Assembly: GCF_900142785.1 (NCBI RefSeq)
Contig: NZ_FRCD01000009.1
Coordinates: forward strand, 1-64,000
Length of the DNA stretch: 64,000 bases
Direction: 5' to 3'
Origin: Chryseobacterium carnipullorum
Lineage (GTDB): Bacteria > Bacteroidota > Bacteroidia > Flavobacteriales > Weeksellaceae
The notes under the pieces were generated by a model. The model worked only from the letters and a program-made list of their open reading frames with translations. It was not told the origin of the DNA and did no database searches. The stretch's first letter is position 1, and every line of letters begins with the position of its first letter. The position numbers and the translations under genes are program-made. Positions 55,887 to 64,000 of this stretch are shown here, one piece after another.

Positions 55887-56257
55887 TGAAAAAGTTTAAA
55901 TTCTTTTTAATAGGCCTTGTTCCGGGGCTGATTCTTGTATTTTTTATTTTAAACAAAAAAGGCGCGAGCTGCAGCGGATATCTTCCCAACAGCCGTGTGA
56001 TCGCAGAAACTCTGTCTAAAGAGTTCAAGTACTCTGAAGACGTCAAAAACGGAATGAGCACTTATAAAATTGATGAGAAATTTATAAAAGACAGTATCAT
56101 TACCAACGGAAAAGTAGATTTCGACAGAAGTCATGCCCAGAAAAAGCCCTGTCCAGACTATGTTATCATCTATCCTGAAAAAAATCCTTCTTATGAGATC
56201 ACTTTTGAAAAGTGTGAAGAAACCGTTAATATAAACAGTCTTAAAAAACTTAAATAA
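55886..56257 (+). CDS. Small hypothetical membrane-anchored protein, 123 aa
   Basis: One hydrophobic segment at 5-23 (FFLIGLVPGLILVFFIL), then a soluble domain with three Cys (SCSG near 28-31; KPCPDY near 88-93; EKCEE near 112). The overall shape suggests an extracytoplasmic domain. No family recognised. It overlaps the ald stop by one base, so is coupled to alanine dehydrogenase translation. Confidence 0.7.
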   Translation: MKKFKFFLIGLVPGLILVFFILNKKGASCSGYLPNSRVIAETLSKEFKYSEDVKNGMSTYKIDEKFIKDSIITNGKVDFDRSHAQKKPCPDYVIIYPEKNPSYEITFEKCEETVNINSLKKLK

Positions 56258-56274
56258 TCCTGAAGATCTTTTAC

Positions 56275-56282
56275 TACATTTG
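56275..56282 (+). promoter_or_regulatory. Promoter -7 box TACATTTG
   Basis: TACATTTG matches TAnnTTTG, 26 bases before the sensor kinase gene. No -33 is evident. Confidence 0.45.
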
Positions 56283-56308
56283 TTTACAGATCATTAACCG
56301 TTATTTTT

Positions 56309-57082
56309 ATGGAAGGCAATTACTACATGATCCACGATTATCTGATATTCATTGGAGTTTTTGCTATTTTCTTTCTGCTCACAGTCAGTATCTATCTGTT
56401 CAGTCAGAACAGCAGCTTCAGGCAGAAAAATACAAGGCTGTCTGAAACCAATAAGATCATTGAACAGAAGCTGAATGAAGTTCAGCTGGAACATATCGGC
56501 ACAAAACTGAATCCCCATCTGTTTAAGAATATTCTGAATTCTGTGCAGTCGCACGCCTACCAGACTTATATGTCTCTGGATAAGCTGGCGAATGTCCTGG
56601 ATTATATTTTATACGAAAGCAATAATAAATTTGTAAGTCCGAAAGAGGAACTGAATTTTGCTTTAAGCCTTATTGAGATCAATAAAATAAAGATCAACCC
56701 TCTTTTTGATTTCAGAATCAAGTCCAAAATCAATAAGTCTGATGCGGTGTATGAAGAAAAGGTTTTTGCTCCGCTGATCTCTGTTGACCTTATTGAAAAT
56801 GCCTTTAAACATACAGATTTTCTCGCTCAGGACTCTTTTATCTCGATCCATCTGGAACTTGAAGACCGTATTTTCACCATGAAAGTCAGCAACAAATCTT
56901 CTTTAAAGAATATTCTGGAAAAGGAAAACAGCGGTTTTGGAAGCCAGTCCCTTGATCAAAGGCTTAAAATGATTTACAGCAATCATTACCAGCTTGAGAA
57001 AAATTCGAAAAACGGTATCTTCACCGCAGAATTAAAAATCAATTTAGGAGAATTCTATGATAAAATGCGTTATTCTCGATGA
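56309..57082 (+). CDS. LytS-type sensor histidine kinase
   Basis: 257 residues. One N-terminal transmembrane segment (about 10-32), then the phosphoacceptor box LNPHLFKNILNS with His70, and an HATPase domain with DLIENAFKHT (N box, about 173) and GFGSQSLDQRL (G box, about 211). There is no separate sensor domain, so it may sense within the membrane or receive input from other proteins. It overlaps its response regulator by 26 bases. Confidence 0.9.
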   Translation: MEGNYYMIHDYLIFIGVFAIFFLLTVSIYLFSQNSSFRQKNTRLSETNKIIEQKLNEVQLEHIGTKLNPHLFKNILNSVQSHAYQTYMSLDKLANVLDYILYESNNKFVSPKEELNFALSLIEINKIKINPLFDFRIKSKINKSDAVYEEKVFAPLISVDLIENAFKHTDFLAQDSFISIHLELEDRIFTMKVSNKSSLKNILEKENSGFGSQSLDQRLKMIYSNHYQLEKNSKNGIFTAELKINLGEFYDKMRYSR

Positions 57083-57767
57083 TGAACTACTGGCGATCAG
57101 CTATTTAAAACTTCTATGCGAACAGATCGAAAATGTAGAAGTGGTAAAGGCATTCAATGATCCTAAAATTTTTCTAAGTGAAATAGATAACATCGACTGT
57201 AATCTGTGCATTCTTGATATTGAGATGCCGGGAATGACCGGACTTCAGGTAGCAGAAATTATTTCCGGTTCCAAAAAGATCATCTTCACCACCGCTTATA
57301 AAGAATATGCAGCAGAAGCTTTTGATCTGAATGTGGTAGACTATGTAAGAAAACCGATCAAAAAAGAAAGGCTGATCCAGGCCTTCGAAAAAGCAAAAGA
57401 ACTGGTAGACATTTCCCATAAAAAAGATCTGATTGAATGGAATACCAATATCGGAAGGACCGTTATTTTTACAGAACAGATTGCTTACATTAAAACATCG
57501 GAGATCGACAGCCGTGACAAAGATATTATTCTGAACGACGGAACAACCATTGTCCTTAAAAATCTCAGTTTTAAAACACTTCTTGAAATGCTTCCTTCCA
57601 AAGATTTTGCCCAGGTGAATAAAAAAGAGATCATCGCTCTGGCATCCATCAAAGTATTTTCTACCAACGAAATCATTACAACTATTCAGATGGAAAGCGA
57701 TCATTTTCTTAAGCTCCAGATCGGAGAAGCTTATAAACACTCACTGATGGAACTGTTCGGAAAGTAG
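57057..57767 (+). CDS. LytTR-family response regulator
   Basis: 236 residues. Receiver domain with phosphoacceptor Asp54 in CILDIEMPGMTG, and the conserved Thr and Lys in FTTAYKEYA and RKPIKKERL. A C-terminal LytTR DNA-binding domain (about 140-236) contains IAYIKTSEID and FAQVNKKEIIAL. Pairs with the overlapping LytS-type kinase. Possible target: the small gene immediately downstream. Confidence 0.92.
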   Translation: MIKCVILDDELLAISYLKLLCEQIENVEVVKAFNDPKIFLSEIDNIDCNLCILDIEMPGMTGLQVAEIISGSKKIIFTTAYKEYAAEAFDLNVVDYVRKPIKKERLIQAFEKAKELVDISHKKDLIEWNTNIGRTVIFTEQIAYIKTSEIDSRDKDIILNDGTTIVLKNLSFKTLLEMLPSKDFAQVNKKEIIALASIKVFSTNEIITTIQMESDHFLKLQIGEAYKHSLMELFGK

Positions 57768-57826
57768 ATCTTTCAGACGTTTGCGGTTTCACTGCAAAAT
57801 ACAATGGTTTCATTACATCCTTCCCT

Positions 57827-57855
57827 TTTGACCCATCAATCCTGTGTATTTTTGC
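57827..57855 (+). promoter_or_regulatory. Promoter TTTG-N17-TATTTTTG
   Basis: TTTG at 57827-57830 and TATTTTTG at 57848-57855 are 17 bases apart, within the range for Bacteroidota promoters. It precedes the small secreted gene. Confidence 0.6.
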
Positions 57856-57876
57856 TGCAGATTAAATGATTTTATA

Positions 57877-58266
57877 ATGAAAAATTGTGTGTATGCAGCA
57901 GGAATTCTCATATCCGGACTTTGCTTTTCTCAGGAAACAGGTTCAAAGGTGAAAGCCTCCTTTTTTGATGGAGTTGTAGTGGCCGGATATGTAGATCATG
58001 GAGCTTTTATCAACTTTACAGGCCCGAATATCAGCTTTACCCATAAAGGTCTGAAACTTATCGCCGGAATGCTTCCTTCGCTGCGGATCAAAGAAGATCA
58101 TTCTCCGGGAACAAAAAACAGTCCGATCACCCCAAACCTGGGCGCAGGTCTTACCGTAGTGTACAAAAAGATCGCTCTTCAGATACCGGTTTATTACAAT
58201 ACAAAAACATCTGCAGAAAACGGAGCCTGGAAAGCAGGACTTGGACTAGGCTATTCTTTCAGATAG
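57877..58266 (+). CDS. Small secreted protein, 129 aa
   Basis: Signal peptide at about 1-18 (MKNCVYAAGILISGLCFSQ). The mature part has regular alternating beta strands ending ...GAWKAGLGLGYSFR, a pattern of outer-membrane or porin-like barrel hairpins. No family recognised. An upstream frame from 57844 exists, but the signal peptide begins here. It lies directly after the LytTR response regulator and may be its target. Confidence 0.65.
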   Translation: MKNCVYAAGILISGLCFSQETGSKVKASFFDGVVVAGYVDHGAFINFTGPNISFTHKGLKLIAGMLPSLRIKEDHSPGTKNSPITPNLGAGLTVVYKKIALQIPVYYNTKTSAENGAWKAGLGLGYSFR

Positions 58267-58365
58267 ACTTTTATTACATTTTTTAGAACATTTATTACAT
58301 TTTAGAAAGAAGGGTATTTAACATCAATATATTCTCATCAACTTTGCATTAAAATATTAGGAATC

Positions 58366-60645
58366 ATGAACTGGGGAAAATACAGAAATTTAATTTTTTA
58401 CATTCTGACCATTGCCTTTTTTTCCTGCCTGATGTACTTCTTCATCATAGAAGGACAGACGCTGGAGATCGGAGAAAATATCGTTAGAAAAACCAATACT
58501 GGCTCTACCTGGGAGAATTTTCAGGAATCTTTTAAAGCCAACCTCCACCATCCGCTGGCATTGCTTCTTGCACAGATTGTCACCATTATTCTGGTCGCAA
58601 GACTTTTCGGATGGATCTGTATGAAAATCAAACAACCTACGGTAATTGGTGAAATGATTGCTGGGATCGTTTTGGGGCCATCACTACTTGGGATGTACTT
58701 TCCTGAATTTTCCGCTTCTCTTTTTCAGAAAGAATCTTTAGGTAACTTACAATTTCTGAGTCAGATAGGCCTTATCCTCTTTATGTATATTGTAGGAATG
58801 GAGCTGGATCTGAGTGTATTAAGAAAAAAAGCTCACGATGCAGTAGTGATTAGTCATGCGAGTATCATTATTCCTTTCGCACTAGGAATCGGTCTTTCTT
58901 ACTATGTATATCAGGAATTTGCACCCGAAGGCATCCAGTTTACATCATTTGCCTTGTTCATTGCTATTTCAATGAGTATTACGGCATTTCCGGTATTGGC
59001 CAGAATTGTTCAGGAGCGAAATCTTCAGAAAACCAAGCTGGGAACTATTGTTATTACCTGTGCAGCAGCTGATGATATTACAGCATGGTGTATCCTTGCC
59101 GCTGTAATAGCCATTGTAAAAGCAGGATCTTTCACCAGTTCCATCTATGTGATCATTATGGCTATTGCCTACGTATTTTTAATGATTAAGATCGTGAGAC
59201 CATTTTTAAAAAGAATCGGTGATCTTCAGGCGGGCAAAAAAACCATCAGCAAACCAATGGTCGCTATTTTCTTCCTGACCCTGATCCTTTCTGCCTATGC
59301 TACTGAAGTCATTGGTATCCATGCATTATTCGGAGCGTTTATGGCCGGAGCTATCATGCCGGAAAATGCAAAATTCCGAACCCTTTTCATCGATAAGGTT
59401 GAAGATGTTGCTTTAGTCCTTCTCCTTCCGTTATTCTTTGTCTTTACAGGTCTCCGTACGCAAATCGGATTACTGAATGATGGTCATTTGTGGATGACGG
59501 CAGGATTTATCATTTTAACGGCTGTCACAGGAAAATTCATAGGAAGTGCACTCACTGCAAGGTTTGTAGGAATCAACTGGAAAGAAAGTTTAACGATTGG
59601 TGCATTGATGAATACAAGAGGATTAATGGAGCTTATCGTCCTGAATATCGGGTATGATCTGGGCGTGTTAAGCCCGGAGATTTTTGCGATGCTGGTTATT
59701 ATGGCTTTGTTTACCACATTTATGACGGGGCCTGCTTTAGACTTTATTAATTTTATTTTTAAATCTAAAAAAAGCGACGAAGAAATGCATGATGGTCATG
59801 ATTCCAAATACCGCGTATTGCTTTCTTTTGACAAACCGGAATCCGGAAGCACGCTTCTGAAGCTGGCTCACGATTTTACCAATAAAATGAACGGCAATAA
59901 AAGCATCACTGCGATGAATATTGCTCCCGTGGACGAAATGCACGCTTATGATATCGATGAATATGAAGATGCGCAGTTCAAAAACGTCATCGAAACATCA
60001 CACGATCTGAAACTGGAAGTCACGACCCTTTTCAAAGCGTCTACTGATATTCAAAACGATCTTGCAGGGATTTCAAATAAAGGAAATTATGATCTTCTCC
60101 TGATTATGCTTGGGAAGTCAATGTATGAAGGAAGCTTACTGGGAAGATTGCTTGGGTTCACCACCAAAATTATCAATCCTGAAAAACTTCTGAATACGGT
60201 AAAAGGGAAAGGAAATATTTTCAACAATTCTCCTTTTGACGATTTTACGCTTCAGATCCTAGATAAGACCCAAATTCCGGTAGGTATTATGGTAGAAAAA
60301 GATTTCAAATCAGCGGATAAAGTATTTGTCCCTATTTTTAACCTGAGCGATTTCTATCTGCTGGAGTATGCGAAAAGACTGATCAACAATAACAATTCAC
60401 AAATTATTATCCTGGATGCTGCCGGACAGATCCGTCATAATATCGAAGTGAAAGAGTTGATCAGAAGTATTGAACAGGTAGCCCCGAATCACATCACTTT
60501 ATATAACGAGAAAAAGATCGAGAAAGAATTCCTGAACTCACAGGATCTGATGTTGGTCAGCAGCAAAAGCTGGAAAAACCTGATCGACAGTAAGAGCCTT
60601 TGGCTGTCTGATATTCCTTCGACATTGATTATCTCGAACCCATAG
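58366..60645 (+). CDS. CPA2 family cation:proton antiporter with C-terminal USP-like domains
   Basis: 759 residues. After one N-terminal segment and a periplasmic stretch, a 12-helix Na/H exchanger domain spans about 65-460: IGEMIAGIVLGPSLLGMYFP, ITAFPVLARIVQERNL, CAAADDITAWC with the paired Asp, and GALMNTRGLMELIVLNIGYD. The C-terminal about 280 residues lack membrane segments and resemble two Usp-like alpha/beta domains. Probably a K+ or Na+/H+ antiporter under cytosolic regulation. Confidence 0.9.
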   Translation: MNWGKYRNLIFYILTIAFFSCLMYFFIIEGQTLEIGENIVRKTNTGSTWENFQESFKANLHHPLALLLAQIVTIILVARLFGWICMKIKQPTVIGEMIAGIVLGPSLLGMYFPEFSASLFQKESLGNLQFLSQIGLILFMYIVGMELDLSVLRKKAHDAVVISHASIIIPFALGIGLSYYVYQEFAPEGIQFTSFALFIAISMSITAFPVLARIVQERNLQKTKLGTIVITCAAADDITAWCILAAVIAIVKAGSFTSSIYVIIMAIAYVFLMIKIVRPFLKRIGDLQAGKKTISKPMVAIFFLTLILSAYATEVIGIHALFGAFMAGAIMPENAKFRTLFIDKVEDVALVLLLPLFFVFTGLRTQIGLLNDGHLWMTAGFIILTAVTGKFIGSALTARFVGINWKESLTIGALMNTRGLMELIVLNIGYDLGVLSPEIFAMLVIMALFTTFMTGPALDFINFIFKSKKSDEEMHDGHDSKYRVLLSFDKPESGSTLLKLAHDFTNKMNGNKSITAMNIAPVDEMHAYDIDEYEDAQFKNVIETSHDLKLEVTTLFKASTDIQNDLAGISNKGNYDLLLIMLGKSMYEGSLLGRLLGFTTKIINPEKLLNTVKGKGNIFNNSPFDDFTLQILDKTQIPVGIMVEKDFKSADKVFVPIFNLSDFYLLEYAKRLINNNNSQIIILDAAGQIRHNIEVKELIRSIEQVAPNHITLYNEKKIEKEFLNSQDLMLVSSKSWKNLIDSKSLWLSDIPSTLIISNP

Positions 60646-60649
60646 AATT

Positions 60650-60775
60650 AATGTAACACTGTAGCAGTATAACAATGTAACAATAGAATAATCCCAAGGT
60701 ATTATAATAGATATTTGTAGTATCCGGCTTGATTAAATGATTGATAAACTGGTACATTGTTATATTGTTACATTA
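60650..60775. repeat. Inverted TGTAACAAT repeats between convergent genes
   Basis: TAATGTAACACTG and ATAACAATGTAACAAT at 60650-60690 face TACATTGTTATATTGTTACA at about 60752-60771. The arms are reverse complements with mismatches and are about 70 bases apart. It may end transcription on both strands. It also looks like a dispersed repeat. Confidence 0.5.
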
Positions 60776-61426
60776 TTTTTCCTTCCTGAGTTTTAGAAGT
60801 TTTTGAAATGTCTCAGAAATTCTTTTCTGCTCTCCTTCAATATAATCACTGCTGAAAGGTGCACCACAATCCAGACTATTGGTTACATGAAGCAGTTTTT
60901 CTTTTTCAAAATAATTTCTGTTTTCCTCAATTTCTGATTTTTTAAAGTCAAAAGTTTCGGTATCATTATTTTCTTTCATGGCCTTTACATCATAATACAG
61001 CGGCCGGTTGTAGGTATATATTTTCTCAAAAACAAACGATAGATTTCCATTAAGAAGATAATATTCGGTAAGTACCTGCCCCATTTCACCATAAAGTCTT
61101 GCCGATATCTTTTCCAAACGCCCCTTCTGCTCATAAAATACAGCTTCCCCGCCTTCTGTGGATTCTCCTTCTATGTCTCTCTTTGTAATGGAACTCCATT
61201 TTGTAATAGAATTGATCCTTTTAAAATTGGCACGGATTGGTTTCAGCCTGTCTGTTAAATATTCGTTGACGACAATATCATTTTCCCTGAATGATTCTTT
61301 GATCTTTATCGTATCAGATGTAGAAAGCTGCCTATTTCCAGTTTCGGTTGTGAAAGTTCCCGCATTACTCCACTGTATGGCAGCAATTACTACCAGTAAA
61401 GGATAAAAACAATTCTTCATGATCAT
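60773..61426 (-). CDS. Hypothetical secreted protein, 217 aa
   Basis: N-terminal signal-peptide-like segment (about 3-22, NCFYPLLVVIAAIQWSNAG). The rest is charged and soluble, without recognised motifs; one Cys is near 186. Met1 or Met3 may be the start. No family recognised. It stands alone, and the next gene upstream on this strand is separated by 250 bases. Confidence 0.6.
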   Translation of the reverse strand: MIMKNCFYPLLVVIAAIQWSNAGTFTTETGNRQLSTSDTIKIKESFRENDIVVNEYLTDRLKPIRANFKRINSITKWSSITKRDIEGESTEGGEAVFYEQKGRLEKISARLYGEMGQVLTEYYLLNGNLSFVFEKIYTYNRPLYYDVKAMKENNDTETFDFKKSEIEENRNYFEKEKLLHVTNSLDCGAPFSSDYIEGEQKRISETFQKLLKLRKEK

Positions 61427-61676
61427 TGTATTTTGCTGTGATATTAATTTACTGTTCTATAATAAAGCTAGTTAATCTTCATGATAACGTACTCCGTATC
61501 ACTTAAAAACTGGAATTACTATCTTTGGAGAGATACGATAAGTAAGCTTCCATTCTCGCGAAGATCACACTGGTATTCTAATAATGATTAACAATATCTA
61601 ACTTTTGAGGAAAGCCTATTGGCTTTTATTTTTCCAGAAGTGATTCAATAATTTTGTTTTGTGTTAATTCAAGAAT

Positions 61677-62414
61677 CTATTTCACTTTAAGAAAAGTTCC
61701 TTCCAACGTTGCATTCATTCCAAACTCACAATCTGATGTTTGCACAGACGGAACCTGTGTAATGGATAAAAATCCATTATAAAAGGTCGCGACGAATGAA
61801 CATGATTTGTTGACATCAATTGTAAACTGATTATTTTTAATCATCACCTCTCCCGATGCATCTGCAATATTTCTGCCCGGAGCCCCCGTTACAGAACCAA
61901 TGTCATAGGAATACATCTGATCTTTCAGCTTTTTAATCGTGATACTTCCCTGATAACCGTTTTCTCCATATTGATACGTATACGTTCCTTCAAAACGATC
62001 AGACGGAACAGGTGCAAATATTTCCGGTTTCGGATGTACTTTAGTCTGGATATCAAGTGTCATGGGATAAACTGTTTCAGACTTTGTGGAAGACCATGAT
62101 CCAGATAATTTTCCATTTTTTAAGACCGCATCAATAATCCCACTGATATTCCCATCGTTTTCAAATTCCTCCAAATGATAATGGTTTTCGGAATCCACCG
62201 TTCCTATTATTTTAATGGTTTTTTTTTCTTTAGTTTTTACATATCTGATGTTCCCTAAAACGACATTCTTTGAAACACTTACGGTTAGTTCAACAGGGAT
62301 TTTTTGGTTGACAAGACCGCTAAAACTATAATTCGCGTCTGTATTCTTTTGCTGAGCGTGACAGATGCCTGTGGCAAAGCATATCATGAAGGTTACTTTT
62401 TTCAGATAGTTCAT
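61677..62414 (-). CDS. Hypothetical secreted protein, 245 aa
   Basis: Signal peptide 1-20 (MNYLKKVTFMICFATGICHA). The mature part is rich in beta strands and Lys/Glu: VELTVSVSKNVVLGNIRYVK, then GKLSGSWSSTKSE, then SGEVMIKNNQFTIDVNKSC. The duplicated pattern suggests two lipocalin- or YceI-like beta barrels, but I do not recognise the family. No nearby partner. Upstream is a 295-base non-coding stretch. Confidence 0.65.
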   Translation of the reverse strand: MNYLKKVTFMICFATGICHAQQKNTDANYSFSGLVNQKIPVELTVSVSKNVVLGNIRYVKTKEKKTIKIIGTVDSENHYHLEEFENDGNISGIIDAVLKNGKLSGSWSSTKSETVYPMTLDIQTKVHPKPEIFAPVPSDRFEGTYTYQYGENGYQGSITIKKLKDQMYSYDIGSVTGAPGRNIADASGEVMIKNNQFTIDVNKSCSFVATFYNGFLSITQVPSVQTSDCEFGMNATLEGTFLKVK

Positions 62415-62709
62415 ATTATTTAGATTTAATGATCAAGTGGATACGATTCAGTGAAGTTATTTTTTTTAAAAAAAAGCTTCGTCATACAAAAGTACAAAAA
62501 GACGACTATTACAATGCTCTTCTACCAGAAAAAGCCAGTTGAAATTGACCGTTATTTTACGTATTAAAAAGTAATCCCTAAACAAAAATTCAACTGATAT
62601 TCAAAACTTTATAAAAACAAACATTTTAAAATTACAGACTGAGTCCATTTCAAAGATGAATATTCATTATTTTTGAACCACTCTAAAAAGTAAATTTAAA
62701 ATTCCATCA

Positions 62710-63189
62710 ATGAAAAAAATAAGTTTCGTCTGCCTAAGTCTGTTAATTTTTACAGCCTGTCAAAATGATTCCAAAAAAGAGCGTACTGAGACCACAGCAA
62801 CTACAAAGGATACCATCACTGCAAAAGCACCTTCAGCAAATACCATCACTCCGCAAACGAAGGAAATTCCCACTTTGAAAGAATGCACGGAAAAACAGGT
62901 TGAATATGAAACCGAAGTGGAATGTATCTTTAAAAATAAAGACGTTAATGAAGTCTACCAAGCTACCATAAAAGATCAGGAGATAGAAAAAGCAGAACTT
63001 TTACTGCCGGACCTTCCCAAAGAAAATACCACCAAAGAAATCAATAAAGACGGCCTGTTGTCCATCAGCTACACGGTTTCTCCAAAGAAAACAGAGATTG
63101 AGTTTCAGTTTGAAGGCGGAGTAACGACCTTAAGTCTTGAGCAAATGAATAAAGACGTTAAAAGAATCATTATTCACAGCGCAGATTAA
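62710..63189 (+). CDS. Putative lipoprotein, 159 aa
   Basis: Lipobox FTAC at about 14-17 after MKKISFVCLSLLI, then a Thr/Ala/Lys-rich linker (about 20-55) and an acidic soluble domain with two Cys near 58 and 71. No family recognised. It precedes the attenuator region of tyrA. Confidence 0.75.
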   Translation: MKKISFVCLSLLIFTACQNDSKKERTETTATTKDTITAKAPSANTITPQTKEIPTLKECTEKQVEYETEVECIFKNKDVNEVYQATIKDQEIEKAELLLPDLPKENTTKEINKDGLLSISYTVSPKKTEIEFQFEGGVTTLSLEQMNKDVKRIIIHSAD

Positions 63190-63229
63190 GCCGGAGAAGA
63201 AACACCGTAATAATTTAAGTCAAAAATAT

Positions 63230-63260
63230 CTTGAGTTTAAAAAAATGTTTTATACCTTTG
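63230..63260 (+). promoter_or_regulatory. Promoter CTTG-N19-TACCTTTG of the aromatic leader
   Basis: CTTG at 63230-63233 and TACCTTTG at 63253-63260 are exactly 19 bases apart, as in the ilv promoter. The leader GTG is 4 bases later. Confidence 0.8.
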
Positions 63261-63264
63261 CTCT

Positions 63265-63321
63265 GTGAATTTCAATAACACGACATATTATTATAGAATT
63301 TTTAACTCAGATCTGGGATAG
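63265..63321 (+). CDS. Aromatic leader peptide (Tyr/Phe-rich)
   Basis: 18 codons plus TAG from a GTG start: MNFNNTTYYYRIFNSDLG. Three consecutive Tyr and two Phe give it the control codons expected before a tyrosine/phenylalanine gene. It starts 4 bases after the -7 box, so translation is probably leaderless. An in-frame-free mini ORF, MNINI, follows at about 63330. The attenuation role is inferred from position, codon content and the following terminator. Confidence 0.75.
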   Translation: MNFNNTTYYYRIFNSDLG

Positions 63322-63346
63322 GGATTCTTATGAACATAAACATATA

Positions 63347-63386
63347 AACCTCGTCCTAGGACGGGGTTTTTTATTTTAAAAAATTT
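63347..63386 (+). terminator. Attenuator terminator before tyrA
   Basis: AACCTCGTCC pairs with GGACGGGGTT (one T-G pair) around a TA loop, followed by TTTTTATTTT. It lies 7 bases before the tyrA ATG. A GGGATAGG segment near the end of the leader peptide may pair with the 5' arm, more weakly than in the ilv case. Confidence 0.85.
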
Positions 63387-63392
63387 AAAAAG

Positions 63393-64000
63393 ATGAAAAT
63401 AAGTATTATTGGTGCAGGTTTAATCGGAGGTTCAATGGCTTTAAAATTAAGAGAAAAAGGCATTGCAGATTTTATCTATGGAATTGATAACCATCAGCAG
63501 CATATCAGTAAAGCACTGGAACTTAAAATTATTGATGCAGGTACAGATCTTGAATACGGGGTTAAAAATGCTGATTTTATCATCATTGCCGTTCCAGTTG
63601 ATGCAGCCAGAAAGTTACTTCCTGATGTTCTGGATTTAATATCTGAAGACCAAACTGTAATGGATGCCGGATCTACAAAAGCAGGGATCGTGAATTCAGT
63701 TAAAGACCATCCGAAACGTTCCAGATTTGTAGCTTTTCACCCGATGTGGGGGACAGAAAACAGTGGTCCTGCATCTGCTGTTTCCGACAGTTTTTCAGGA
63801 AAGGCAGGCGTTATCTGCAACAAGGAAGAATCGGCACCCGACGCTCTTCAGTTGGTCGAAAAAGTGGCAGAAAACCTTGATATGCACCTGATCTACATGA
63901 ATGCCGAAGATCACGACGTTCATACAGCTTATATTTCTCATATTTCCCACATTACGTCTTACGCTTTGGCCAATACTGTTTTGGAAAAAGAACGTGAGGA
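63393..64000 (+). CDS. tyrA: Prephenate dehydrogenase (partial, runs past the right edge)
   Basis: The visible about 202 residues start MKISIIGAGLIGGSMALKLR with the NAD(P) Rossmann motif GAGLIGG. They continue IIIAVPVDAARKLLPD, MDAGSTKAG, FVAFHPMWGTENSGP and an acidic/His segment AEDHDVHTAYISHISHIT matching the TyrA catalytic domain (prephenate-binding His). It converts prephenate to 4-hydroxyphenylpyruvate. No ACT or chorismate mutase domain is visible in this part. Its expression is apparently controlled by the Tyr/Phe leader upstream. Confidence 0.92.
   Translation, partial: MKISIIGAGLIGGSMALKLREKGIADFIYGIDNHQQHISKALELKIIDAGTDLEYGVKNADFIIIAVPVDAARKLLPDVLDLISEDQTVMDAGSTKAGIVNSVKDHPKRSRFVAFHPMWGTENSGPASAVSDSFSGKAGVICNKEESAPDALQLVEKVAENLDMHLIYMNAEDHDVHTAYISHISHITSYALANTVLEKERE

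Noticed and set aside
61600..61650. Small hairpin AAAGCC/GGCTTT with T run on the plus strand
   Set aside because: No plus-strand gene lies upstream; the 6-bp stem is too weak to call.
1..64000. CRISPR arrays, tRNA or rRNA genes, transposases, phage genes
   Set aside because: I looked for regularly spaced direct repeats, tRNA T-loop patterns and transposase motifs and saw none. A tRNA scan would settle this.

Overview
The window looks like a chromosomal segment of a flavobacterium, most likely Chryseobacterium or a close relative (Weeksellaceae). The reasons are low GC, repeated promoter boxes of the Bacteroidota type TAnnTTTG, three proteins with type IX secretion C-terminal tails, a DUF5686 outer-membrane protein, a BT_3928-type DoxX protein, and a DnaG primase without zinc-finger cysteines. 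There are no rRNA or tRNA genes, no CRISPR array, no insertion sequence and no phage genes. Most of it is ordinary core and envelope genome. The unusual content lies in RNA-level regulation and in non-coding repeats.

Layout. 1-9000: secreted delta-60 repeat protein, DUF808 membrane protein, penicillin-binding-like serine hydrolase, TSP3-repeat protein, lipoprotein esterase, DedA protein, and prfB read in one frame without the usual programmed frameshift. 9-15.8 kb: FAD oxidoreductase, an AAA+ protein with an IF2_N-like head and altered Walker motifs, a frameshifted alpha/beta hydrolase, and an ABC exporter pair. 15.9-18.4 kb: a minus-strand unit of ECF sigma factor, zinc anti-sigma-like protein, DUF417/RclC-like membrane protein and MsrAB, which reads as an oxidative-damage regulon. 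18.9-29.5 kb: alaS, PhoX-like lipoprotein, di-haem peroxidase, DUF5686 protein and M28 peptidase. 29.5-30.6 kb: three tandem copies of a roughly 380-base non-coding repeat.

30.7-38.2 kb is a complete isoleucine/valine operon on the minus strand (ilvE-ilvD-ilvB-ilvN-ilvC-ilvA). Its leader carries two consecutive transcription attenuators. Each has a short peptide ORF rich in Ile/Val (the second also in Leu), a segment able to pair with the terminator 5' arm, and an intrinsic terminator. A third attenuator of the same design, with a Tyr/Phe-rich leader peptide, precedes the prephenate dehydrogenase gene cut by the right edge. The first ilv leader, the tyr leader and tsaE each start 4 bases after a TAnnTTTG box, so all three are probably translated from leaderless or nearly leaderless RNAs.

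38-45 kb: folP, DUF1599, BT_3928, TerB-like, S9 peptidase, a GxxExxY nuclease-fold gene flanked by imperfect inverted repeats, and tpiA. 45-48 kb: phytase-like lipoprotein, then a cobalamin riboswitch in front of a secreted T9SS protein with an internal duplication, a candidate surface corrinoid-handling protein. 48-64 kb: clpP, dnaG, a large T9SS protein, tsaE, alanine dehydrogenase, a LytS/LytTR two-component pair, a CPA2 antiporter, several small secreted proteins or lipoproteins, and tyrA (partial).
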